From Pseudolysobacter sp. (GTDB lineage Bacteria > Pseudomonadota > Gammaproteobacteria > Xanthomonadales > Rhodanobacteraceae), in assembly GCA_025351985.1 (NCBI GenBank), contig JANXUW010000683.1, forward strand, positions 1-13,470: a stretch of DNA of 13,470 bases, given 5' to 3'. Position numbers and translations under genes: made by a program. Every line of letters begins with the position of its first letter. Positions within the stretch are counted from its first letter, which is position 1. The notes under the pieces are model-generated. The model did no database searches and had not been told where the DNA came from. It saw nothing but the letters and a program-made list of their open reading frames with translations. This document shows, one piece after another, positions 1 to 7,957 of this stretch.

Positions 1-87
1 GACGATGCGCCGATCAATGCCTTGCTGATTGGCGGTGTCAGCCTGATCCTGGCAGGGCTGTGCACCTTGCGCGTCAATATCCACTGA
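1..87 (+). CDS. C-terminal fragment of a membrane protein, possibly an MFS transporter
   Basis: An open frame enters from the left edge and runs 28 codons to a TGA at 85-87. The peptide is DDAPINALLIGGVSLILAGL followed by CTLRVNIH. It has one hydrophobic stretch (about residues 7-22) and a short polar tail with an arginine, as expected for the last transmembrane helix and cytoplasmic tail of a polytopic inner-membrane protein. Major facilitator transporters often end this way, but no family motif is present in so short a piece, so the MFS label is only a guess. The stop lies 19 bp before the next gene, so the two may be cotranscribed. Confidence 0.55.
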   Translation, partial: DDAPINALLIGGVSLILAGLCTLRVNIH

Positions 88-106
88 GCCATTCGGAGAG
101 CAGTGC

Positions 107-508
107 ATGACCAACGAAGGCAAGGTCTACTTTTCCCTGTACGGCATAGATTTCAATCCCAACGAGGCCACGCGACGCCTAGGGCTCGAACCTACATCAA
201 TTTTTCGCCAAGCACTACCGCGACCAAAGCATTCCCATTGGAATTATTCCTCCGACAGAATCGAGAACGACATCATCGACATTTACGAGATGTCGTCGAA
301 ACTTGTGGCGCAACTGATACCACGTGCTGAGACGATCTTTGCCCTGAAACAACAGTTCAAGCTGGAAGCTGTCTTGCAAGTTGTTCTCTGGATCACAACC
401 GACGAAACAAAGTCCACTCCGGCCATCGGCTTCGAACCTGAAGTCATTGCGTTCTTGAATGCTGTGGGTGCCAGCATAGACATTGATACTTATCTCAAGC
501 CGCCATGA
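107..508 (+). CDS. DUF4279 domain-containing protein
   Basis: This is a 133-residue soluble protein with no signal peptide or membrane segment. The N-terminal pattern YFSLYGIDFNPNEATRRLGL followed by EPTSIF, then a central tryptophan (HWNYSS) and a C-terminal Gly/Phe-rich strand region, resembles the DUF4279 family. That family consists of small bacterial proteins of about 130-150 residues with no established biochemical function. I recognise the family from memory of its pattern. GGAG at 95-98 lies 8 bases before the ATG at 107, which favours that start over the GTG at 103. GC content over the central lines is about 49%, clearly below the roughly 65% seen in the neighbouring catabolic genes, so it may have been acquired separately. 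It probably has no part in the pyrimidine pathway: it points toward codA and a hairpin separates them. Confidence 0.7.
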   Translation: MTNEGKVYFSLYGIDFNPNEATRRLGLEPTSIFRQALPRPKHSHWNYSSDRIENDIIDIYEMSSKLVAQLIPRAETIFALKQQFKLEAVLQVVLWITTDETKSTPAIGFEPEVIAFLNAVGASIDIDTYLKPP

Positions 509-541
509 CTGATCTATGGCGTAAACACATTCACAGGCAAC

Positions 542-560
542 AAACGCACGCGGCGTTTTT
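542..560. terminator. Short hairpin between convergent genes, possible rho-independent terminator
   Basis: AAACGC (542-547) and GCGTTT (553-558) form a 6-bp stem around a 5-base loop, followed on the plus strand by two more T residues, giving a run of five T at 556-560. It lies 33 bp after the DUF4279 stop and directly abuts the codA stop codon on the minus strand, where a terminator for tail-to-tail genes is expected. The stem is short and the T tract modest, so its strength is uncertain. It reads better in the plus direction. Confidence 0.4.
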
Positions 561-1843
561 CAGAGGCTGCCCGACGCGAATTCCAGGCTCAGCGTGATCG
601 CTCGATCCGGCAACAACAACTCGCTTTGGCGGGGCGTACTGCGCGCGATTACGCGACCGCCGCGCAATACCAGCAGACGTGCGGCGCGCAGGCGAATCGC
701 CTCGAACGGATCCGCCGCCTGCAACACGACAAGATCGGCGCGACAACCCGGCGCGATGCCATAACCGTCCAGATGCAGGATTTTTGCCGCGTTCGTGGTG
801 ATGCCGGCATAGACATTGGCAATGCCGTCGAGCGAGGTCATCTGGCCGATATGAATGGCCATATGCGCGACCTCGAGCATGTCCGCCGAGCCGAACGAAT
901 ACCTCGGATCCATCACGCAATCGTGGCCGAACGCGACAGTCACGCCGGCGGCGATGAGCTCCGGCGCGCGTGTCATGCCGCGACGTTTCGGATAACTATC
1001 GTGGCGACCCTGCAAGGTGATATTGATCAGCGGATTGGCGATCGCCGCGACACCGGCTTCCGCGATCAGCGGCAACAATTTCGAGACGTAATAGTTGTCC
1101 ATCGAATGCATCGAGGTCAGATGCGAACCGGCGACGCGGCCGTGCAATCCGAGCCGGTGCGTTTCCGCCGCCAGCGTTTCGATGTGCCGCGACAGCGGAT
1201 CGTCGGATTCGTCGCAGTGCATATCGACCAGCAATCCGCGCTCGGCCGCGATCTCGCACAGCCGGCGCACCGACGCCGCACCATCGGCCATCGTGCGTTC
1301 GAAATGCGGGATACCGCCGACCACCTGCGCGCCACGATCGAGCGCGCGCAGCAGGTTTTTTTCCGCGCTCGCCGCGCGATAAAAACCGTCCTGCGGAAAC
1401 GCGACGAGTTGCAGGTCGAGATACGGCGCGACTCTTCGCTGAACATCGAGCAGCGCATCGACCGCAAGCAGACGATCGTCGCAAATGTCGACGTGCGTGC
1501 GGATCGCGAGCAAACCCTGCGCGACCGCCATATCGCAATACGCCATCGCGCGCGCGGCCACCGCTTGCTGCGTCAGATCGGGCTTGAGCTCGCCCCACAA
1601 CGCGATGCCTTCGAGCAAGGTGCCCGAGCGATTGCGCCGCGGCAATCCAAGCGACAACGCCGCGTCGAGATGAAAATGCGCATCGACGAACGGCGGCGAT
1701 ACGAGCCGTCCGCGCACATCGATTTCCTGCGCGGCGGATGCAGCGAGCGCGGATTCCACCACGACGATGCGCCCGTCGTCGATGCCGATATCGATATCGC
1801 AACGACCGTCGGGCAGGTTGGCATGACGGAGGATCAGTTCCAT
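560..1843 (-). CDS. codA: Cytosine deaminase family amidohydrolase, predicted 5-methylcytosine/cytosine deaminase
   Basis: This 427-residue protein has the same length as E. coli CodA and aligns collinearly with it at an offset of 5 residues. It is a cytosolic metal-dependent amidohydrolase that deaminates cytosine to uracil. Metal and catalytic residues are all present: HFH (His56, His58), HCDE (His209, Glu212), His241 in SHLTSMHS and Asp308 in FGHD. The substrate-side motif FPQ (Gln151) and the loop NPLINITLQGRHDSYPKRRG are also kept. Two active-site positions differ from E. coli: Asp314 is Cys309 and Trp319 is Arg314. Loss of Asp314 is the published mark of homologues that accept 5-methylcytosine, so thymine production is a likely activity (inference). 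The ATG at 1843-1841 has only a weak upstream GGAT ribosome site. The gene is transcribed away from the catabolic block, across the palindrome at 1950-1971. Cytosine deaminase family membership is near certain; the exact substrate is not. Confidence 0.93.
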   Translation of the reverse strand: MELILRHANLPDGRCDIDIGIDDGRIVVVESALAASAAQEIDVRGRLVSPPFVDAHFHLDAALSLGLPRRNRSGTLLEGIALWGELKPDLTQQAVAARAMAYCDMAVAQGLLAIRTHVDICDDRLLAVDALLDVQRRVAPYLDLQLVAFPQDGFYRAASAEKNLLRALDRGAQVVGGIPHFERTMADGAASVRRLCEIAAERGLLVDMHCDESDDPLSRHIETLAAETHRLGLHGRVAGSHLTSMHSMDNYYVSKLLPLIAEAGVAAIANPLINITLQGRHDSYPKRRGMTRAPELIAAGVTVAFGHDCVMDPRYSFGSADMLEVAHMAIHIGQMTSLDGIANVYAGITTNAAKILHLDGYGIAPGCRADLVVLQAADPFEAIRLRAARLLVLRGGRVIARSTPRQSELLLPDRAITLSLEFASGSL

Positions 1844-1949
1844 GGTTTTATCCGCTACAGTCGATGCGGCAAAATATCACGCACGACGTACGAATGCCCC
1901 CGTTGCATCGCGGCGCACATAGTGCAATTCTAGGCCCCTCAGATTCAGC

Positions 1950-1971
1950 GCGACGAAAACGCTTTCGTCGC
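1950..1971. promoter_or_regulatory. Perfect 9-bp inverted repeat in the divergent intergenic region, candidate operator
   Basis: GCGACGAAA (1950-1958) and TTTCGTCGC (1963-1971) are exact reverse complements separated by four bases. The element sits in the 254-bp gap between divergent codA (start 1843) and the aminotransferase (start 2098), about 35 bp upstream of the candidate -35 for the rightward genes. A two-fold symmetric site here suits a dimeric regulator controlling both directions. It has no following T tract, and a terminator makes little sense between divergent starts. The regulator is not encoded in this window. The function is inferred. Confidence 0.45.
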
Positions 1972-2004
1972 CAGCGCCGCGACACGCCGTCCGCAGCGCG
2001 CGAA

Positions 2005-2033
2005 TTCAGAATGCCGTCGTCCCGTGACATAAG
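2005..2033 (+). promoter_or_regulatory. Weak candidate sigma70 promoter for the catabolic block
   Basis: TTCAGA (2005-2010) and CATAAG (2028-2033) are separated by 17 bases and each matches four of six consensus positions. Initiation near 2040 would give a leader of about 58 bases before the aminotransferase ATG at 2098. The match is modest, and GC-rich bacteria often have poor consensus promoters, so this is only the best candidate seen in the gap. Confidence 0.25.
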
Positions 2034-2097
2034 GACGATGCGCGCAAAAACTTCGCCTACCCGCGAGCCGCCGCTTGACCGCCAGGAGCCGCCACCG

Positions 2098-3456
2098 ATG
2101 AATCTCGCCGCCAACACGTCGACGCCGCATGCCGTCGCGGATCTCAATCTAGATCCGTACTGGATGCCGTTCACGCACAATCGTTACTTCAAGAAACACC
2201 AACCGCTGGATCGCCTGCTGGTGGGCGCCGAGGGCGCGTATTACACGACCGTCGAAGGCCAGCGCCTGTTCGATTGCCTTTCGGGTTTGTGGTGCAGTTC
2301 GCTCGGCCATCGCCCGGCCAGGATTGTCGAAGCGGTAAAAAACCAGCTCGACCGCGCCGATTATATTCCGGCGTTCCAGGTGGCGAACCCGGAAAGTTTC
2401 CGGCTTGCCGAACGCATCGCCGACGTCGCACCGGGCGATCTGAATCGAGTGTTTTTTACCAACTCCGGCTCCGAGGCGGTGGACACCGCACTGAAGATCG
2501 CCCTCGCCTACCATCGCTTGAAAGGCGATGCCTCGCGCACGCGGTTCATCGGTCGCGAGAAGGGTTATCACGGTGTCGGTTTCGGTGGCATTTCGGTCGG
2601 CGGCATGGTCGCCAATCGCAAGATGTTCGCGACCGCGATGATCCCCGGCGTCGATCATCTGCCGCACACACACAACCTCAAGGAAATGGCGTTCTCGAAA
2701 GGCATGCCGACGTGGGGTGCGCATCTCGCCGACGATCTCGAACGCATCGTCGCGTTGCATGATGCATCGACGATTGCCGCGGTGATCGTCGAACCGATGC
2801 AGGGCTCGGTCGGCGTGGTCGTGCCGCCAGTCGGTTACCTCAAACGCCTGCGCGAGATCTGCGACAAACACGGCATCCTGCTGATTTTCGACGAGGTGAT
2901 CACGGGCTTCGGCCGCATGGGTGATTGGTTCGGCGCACAGGCGTTTGGCGTCATACCCGACCTCATCACGTTCGCCAAGTGCGTCAACAACGGCACCGTG
3001 CCGATGGGCGGCGTGATCGCACGCCAGGGCATCTACGACGCATTCATGCAGGGGCCGGATTACGCCGTCGAATTTTTCCACGGCTACACCTATTCCGCGC
3101 ATCCGCTGGCGGTCGCCGCAGCGCACGCGACGCTGGACATCCTGCACGAGGACGACGTGCCAAAACGCTTCGCCACACTCGCCGGCAAAATCGAACTCGG
3201 CGCGCATGCATTGAAGGGCGAGCCGAACGTCATCGACATCCGCAATTGCGGCGCCGCCGCGGCGATCGAAATGTCGCCGCTTGGTGGCCAGGTCGGCGTG
3301 CGCGGATTGCGCGTGTTCGAGGAGGGTTTGAAGCGCGGCATGCTGCTGCGTTTTACCGGCGACACGATCGCGATGGCGCCACCGGTGATCACGACCGATG
3401 CGGAACTCGACCGCATGTTTTCGGCGGTTGCCGAGGCGATTCGCGCGGTGGGTTAG
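2098..3456 (+). CDS. Omega-amino acid:pyruvate aminotransferase (beta-alanine/beta-aminoisobutyrate transaminase)
   Basis: This is a class III PLP-dependent aminotransferase of 452 residues, close to the roughly 448 of characterised Pseudomonas beta-alanine:pyruvate transaminases. Visible motifs are SGSE (123-126, cofactor phosphate), IVEPMQGS (about 230-237), IFDEVITGFGRMG with Asp265 for the pyridine nitrogen, and TFAKCVNNG with the Schiff-base Lys294. The N-terminal YWMPFTHNR block and LWCSSLGH are typical of the omega-amino acid:pyruvate subgroup. The expected reaction is beta-alanine or beta-aminoisobutyrate plus pyruvate to malonate or methylmalonate semialdehyde plus alanine. Start choice: AGGAG at 2084-2088 lies 9 bases before this ATG. 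The frame is open further upstream, but that stretch is intergenic-like. It is the first gene of the rightward block, and mmsA, which consumes its product, comes next. The exact amino donor cannot be told from sequence alone. Confidence 0.93.
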   Translation: MNLAANTSTPHAVADLNLDPYWMPFTHNRYFKKHQPLDRLLVGAEGAYYTTVEGQRLFDCLSGLWCSSLGHRPARIVEAVKNQLDRADYIPAFQVANPESFRLAERIADVAPGDLNRVFFTNSGSEAVDTALKIALAYHRLKGDASRTRFIGREKGYHGVGFGGISVGGMVANRKMFATAMIPGVDHLPHTHNLKEMAFSKGMPTWGAHLADDLERIVALHDASTIAAVIVEPMQGSVGVVVPPVGYLKRLREICDKHGILLIFDEVITGFGRMGDWFGAQAFGVIPDLITFAKCVNNGTVPMGGVIARQGIYDAFMQGPDYAVEFFHGYTYSAHPLAVAAAHATLDILHEDDVPKRFATLAGKIELGAHALKGEPNVIDIRNCGAAAAIEMSPLGGQVGVRGLRVFEEGLKRGMLLRFTGDTIAMAPPVITTDAELDRMFSAVAEAIRAVG

Positions 3457-3470
3457 GAGTCTCTGAAGCT

Positions 3471-3549
3471 CGTCATTCCAGCGCAGGCTGGAATCCAGGT
3501 CTTGAGGTGCCCAACGGAGAACTGGATCCCAGCCTGCGCTGGGATGACG
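3471..3549. repeat. Palindromic intergenic repeat of the CGTCATTCC...GGAATCCAG type
   Basis: Two 28-base arms (3471-3498 and 3522-3549) are reverse complements with only two mismatches, which would be G-U compatible in RNA, around a 23-base spacer. Each arm also holds its own small hairpin: TTCCAGC/GCTGGAA on the left and TCCCAGC/GCTGGGA on the right. Repeats of this pattern occur in many copies in intergenic DNA of beta- and gammaproteobacteria, and the inner core resembles the neisserial dRS3 motif. It fills most of the 169-bp gap between the aminotransferase and mmsA. Transcribed, it would form a very stable stem-loop, which could weaken readthrough or protect upstream mRNA. No gene is encoded here. 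Confidence 0.85.
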
Positions 3550-3625
3550 GCTACTTTTTCAATGTGTTTGCAGTACCACGTGTCGACGAATATGTCGCAC
3601 TTGGATTGATACGGAGTAATAAAAA

Positions 3626-5131
<1,506 letters not shown>

Positions 5132-5212
5132 ATGTAGAGAAAAATCGGCAGTTTTTACCGTGTCGAATCCGAACTCGTTTCTGCAAGCAATACGATCAGC
5201 GAGGTGCCACCG

Positions 5213-6478
5213 ATGAACGCCGCACTAAAAACCGAAACCGCCGAAGTCCTGCGCATCAACGGCCAGCGGCTGTGGGATAGCCTCATGGAAATGGCGAAGA
5301 TCGGCGCGACGCCGAAAGGCGGCGTGTGTCGTCTCGCGCTGACCGATCTGGATCGCCAAGGCCGCGACCTTTTTGTGCGCTGGGCGAAAGAAGCCGGCTG
5401 CACCATCAGTGTCGATCAGATGGGCAACGTGTTCGCGCGCCGCGCCGGTCGCAGCGAAGCCGCGTTGCCCGTGGTGACCGGATCGCATGCCGATTCGCAA
5501 CCGACCGGCGGTCGTTTCGACGGCATCTACGGCGTGCTCGGCGGGCTTGAAGTCATTCGCACGCTCAACGATCACAACATCAGCACCGAACATCCGATCG
5601 AGGTCGTGATCTGGACCAACGAGGAAGGCTCGCGCTTCGCTCCGGCGATGGTCGCCTCGGGTGTATTCGCCGGCGTGTTCACGCTCGAATACGGTTTGTC
5701 GCGCGCCGATGTCGATGGCAAGACCATGGGCGAGGAACTCGCGCGCATCGGTTACGCCGGTGATGTACCTTGCGGCGGGCGAGCTATCCACGCCGCTTTC
5801 GAATTGCATATCGAACAAGGCCCGATCCTCGAAGCCGAAAACATCACCATCGGCGTGGTCACCGCCGCGCAAGGCCAACGCTGGTACGAAGTGATATTCA
5901 CCGGGCAGGAATCGCACGCCGGCCCGACGCCGATGCCGCGCCGCCGCGATGCCCTGCTCGGTGCGGCGCGCGCAATCCAGCTCGTCAACCGCATCGGCCT
6001 CGCGCATGCTCCGTACGCGTGTGCAACGGTTGGCATGCTGCAGGTGCATCCGAACTCGCGCAACGTGATTCCGGGCCAGGTTTTTTTCACGGTCGACATC
6101 CGTCATCCCGAAGATGTCGTGCTCGCGCAGATGGACGCCGAGCTGCGCGCAGGCCTTGCCACGATCGCGACCGAGCAGAAACTCGAGGTGAGCAAGCTCG
6201 AACAGATTTTCTACTACGCGCCGGTGCCGTTCGACGCCGATTGTGTCGCGTCGGTGCGTGCCGCGGCGCAGCGTTTCGGATATTCACATCGCGATATCGT
6301 TTCCGGCGCGGGCCACGATGCGTGTTATCTGGCCAAGGTCGCGCCGACCTCGATGATGTTCGTGCCATGTGTCGATGGCATCAGCCACAACGAAGTCGAG
6401 GACGCCACGCCGGAATGGATCGAGGCCGGCGGCAATGTGTTGTTGCACGCGATGCTGGAACGCGCACAAAGCAAATAA
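5213..6478 (+). CDS. Zn-dependent N-carbamoyl amidase, probable beta-ureidopropionase
   Basis: This 421-residue protein of the M20/hydantoinase-carbamoylase amidase family is cytosolic and dinuclear. Predicted metal ligands are His92 (GSHADS), Asp103 in GGRFDG, Glu138 in NEEGSRF next to catalytic Glu137, His199 in FELHIEQG and His392 in GISHNE. A dimerisation-domain pattern (TGQESHAGPTPMPRRRDAL, about 230-248) interrupts the catalytic domain as usual. The likely reaction is N-carbamoyl-beta-alanine or N-carbamoyl-beta-aminoisobutyrate to the beta-amino acid, CO2 and NH3. The family also contains L-carbamoylases and allantoate amidohydrolases. Context with hydA and preTA decides for beta-ureidopropionase, so the family is firm and the substrate inferred. 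Start choice: GAGG at 5201-5204 lies 8 bases before this ATG; the GTG at 5204 overlaps that ribosome site and is unlikely. Confidence 0.9.
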   Translation: MNAALKTETAEVLRINGQRLWDSLMEMAKIGATPKGGVCRLALTDLDRQGRDLFVRWAKEAGCTISVDQMGNVFARRAGRSEAALPVVTGSHADSQPTGGRFDGIYGVLGGLEVIRTLNDHNISTEHPIEVVIWTNEEGSRFAPAMVASGVFAGVFTLEYGLSRADVDGKTMGEELARIGYAGDVPCGGRAIHAAFELHIEQGPILEAENITIGVVTAAQGQRWYEVIFTGQESHAGPTPMPRRRDALLGAARAIQLVNRIGLAHAPYACATVGMLQVHPNSRNVIPGQVFFTVDIRHPEDVVLAQMDAELRAGLATIATEQKLEVSKLEQIFYYAPVPFDADCVASVRAAAQRFGYSHRDIVSGAGHDACYLAKVAPTSMMFVPCVDGISHNEVEDATPEWIEAGGNVLLHAMLERAQSK

Positions 6479-6575
6479 TAAACAAGTATAGATTGATACA
6501 TCATCGATTCCTGTTGCGCGATGCTCTCGCGCCGGGGAAAACGGAATCGGTCACCTGACCCCGCAAGGAGACGGA

Positions 6576-7955
6576 ATGCTGCGTAAAGAAACTGCCGATA
6601 TCGCCGCCGCAAGATTGTCCGCGCAAAAACTCGCGCAAAACTTCGACGACGTTTCTCCCCCGCTCGACCGGCAAAACGCGCTGATCGCCGCGCAACGCTG
6701 TTATTACTGCTACGACGCGCCGTGCATCCAGGCGTGCCCGACCGGCATCGATATTCCGAGCTTCATCCGCCGCATCACCACCGACAACCTGGCGGGCGCG
6801 GCGCGCGACATTCTCGGCGCGAATATTCTCGGCGGCATGTGCGCTCGGGTTTGTCCGACCGAAATTCTCTGCGAAGGCAGTTGCGTGCGCAATGGAGCGG
6901 ACGAACTCGCGCCGGTGCAGATCGGCGCGTTGCAACGTTACGCCACCGACTGGGTGTTCGAGCAGAACGCCACGCTGTTCGAGCGCGCCGCGGATACCGG
7001 CCAACGTATTGCCATCGTCGGCGCCGGGCCGGCCGGCCTGGCCTGCGCTCATGCGCTCGCGCGCGCCGGCCATCGTGTCAGCATTTTTGATGCACGCGAA
7101 AAACCCGGCGGCCTCAACGAATACGGCATCGCCGCGTACAAGGTGCTCGACTTCGCCGCGCGCGAAATCGAATGGCTGATGTCGATCGGCGGCATCGAAT
7201 GGCGCGGTGGCCAGGTGCTCGGCGAAAACCTCGGCCTGGGCAATCTGCAAAAAGATCATGATGCGGTATTTCTGGGGCTCGGCCTGAGCGGCGTCAATGC
7301 GCTAGATCTCGATGGCGAGCAGCTTGCCGGCGTGCGCAACGCGGTCGACTTCATCGCCGAGCTGCGCCAGTGTGCGGATCTTTCTTTACTCGCAGTGGGT
7401 CGGCGCGTGGTCGTGATCGGCGGCGGCAATACCGCGATCGACGCGGCGGTGCAAAGCAAAAAACTCGGCGCCGAATCGGTGACGATGGTTTATCGCCGTG
7501 GCGCCGCAAGCATGGGCGCAACGCCGGACGAACAGGCCTTCGCGAGAACCGAAGGCGTGACCATCATCGAATGGGCGCAACCGCGCAATCTCATCGGCAG
7601 CAGCGGCGCGATCACCGCGATCGAATTCGAATACACGCAGCTCGACGACCAGGGCCGCCTGCTCGGCACCGGCGATGTGCTGCGGCTTGAAACCGACAGT
7701 GTGCTCAAGGCGATCGGCCAGGTACTGGTCGCGCCAGCAACCGATGCCACAAATGCCGCATTGTTGCAAATGCAAAAAGGTCGCATTGTGGTAAATGCGG
7801 ATTTCCAGACTTCGCTGCCCGGTATCTGGGCCGGCGGCGATTGTGTCGGCAGCAAGACCGACCTCACCGTGCAGGCGGTGCAGGATGGCAAGCTCGCCGC
7901 CGCATCCATCCATCGCACGCTGCTGCAGCGTATTTCCTCAAACGGCGGAGCTTGA
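6576..7955 (+). CDS. preT: NAD(P)-dependent dihydropyrimidine dehydrogenase, PreT subunit
   Basis: This 459-residue flavoprotein corresponds to the N-terminal half of mammalian dihydropyrimidine dehydrogenase. It takes electrons from NAD(P)H through FAD and two 4Fe-4S clusters to PreA. The N-terminal cysteines are C42, C45, C50, C54 and C89, C93, C99, C103, with the spacing of the eukaryotic enzyme. Gln120 aligns with the unusual glutamine ligand (Gln156 in pig DPD). The FAD fingerprint is VGAGPAGLACA (148-158), the NAD(P)H fingerprint IGGGNTAIDAA (281-291), and the second FAD motif GIWAGGD (416-422). AAGGAG at 6565-6570 lies 5 bases before the ATG. Its stop is 2 bp before the preA start, so the two are tightly coupled. 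It follows the amidase gene after 97 bp in which I see no convincing signal. Confidence 0.96.
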   Translation: MLRKETADIAAARLSAQKLAQNFDDVSPPLDRQNALIAAQRCYYCYDAPCIQACPTGIDIPSFIRRITTDNLAGAARDILGANILGGMCARVCPTEILCEGSCVRNGADELAPVQIGALQRYATDWVFEQNATLFERAADTGQRIAIVGAGPAGLACAHALARAGHRVSIFDAREKPGGLNEYGIAAYKVLDFAAREIEWLMSIGGIEWRGGQVLGENLGLGNLQKDHDAVFLGLGLSGVNALDLDGEQLAGVRNAVDFIAELRQCADLSLLAVGRRVVVIGGGNTAIDAAVQSKKLGAESVTMVYRRGAASMGATPDEQAFARTEGVTIIEWAQPRNLIGSSGAITAIEFEYTQLDDQGRLLGTGDVLRLETDSVLKAIGQVLVAPATDATNAALLQMQKGRIVVNADFQTSLPGIWAGGDCVGSKTDLTVQAVQDGKLAAASIHRTLLQRISSNGGA

Positions 7956-7957
7956 TC

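Noticed and set aside
1915..1925. GCAC-ATA-GTGC small inverted repeat upstream of codA
   Set aside because: The 4-bp arms are too short to stand out from chance. The 9-bp repeat nearby is the better operator candidate.
626..1933. 435-codon plus-strand open frame over codA
   Set aside because: It is antisense to an enzyme with every CodA motif intact. It is rich in Arg, His and Gln without any domain pattern, as expected from the shadow of a GC-rich gene.
2038..2097. Earlier in-frame ATG codons for the aminotransferase
   Set aside because: They lack a ribosome site and add a non-conserved Arg/Pro/Ser-rich extension. AGGAG at 2084-2088 fits the ATG at 2098.
2149..3207. 352-codon minus-strand open frame over the aminotransferase
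   Set aside because: It is the shadow of a well-supported class III aminotransferase, with no ribosome site and low-complexity His/Arg/Ala composition.
6479..6575. Possible internal promoter before preT (TATAGA near 6487)
   Set aside because: No acceptable -35 hexamer at the right distance, so a separate promoter cannot be supported from the sequence.
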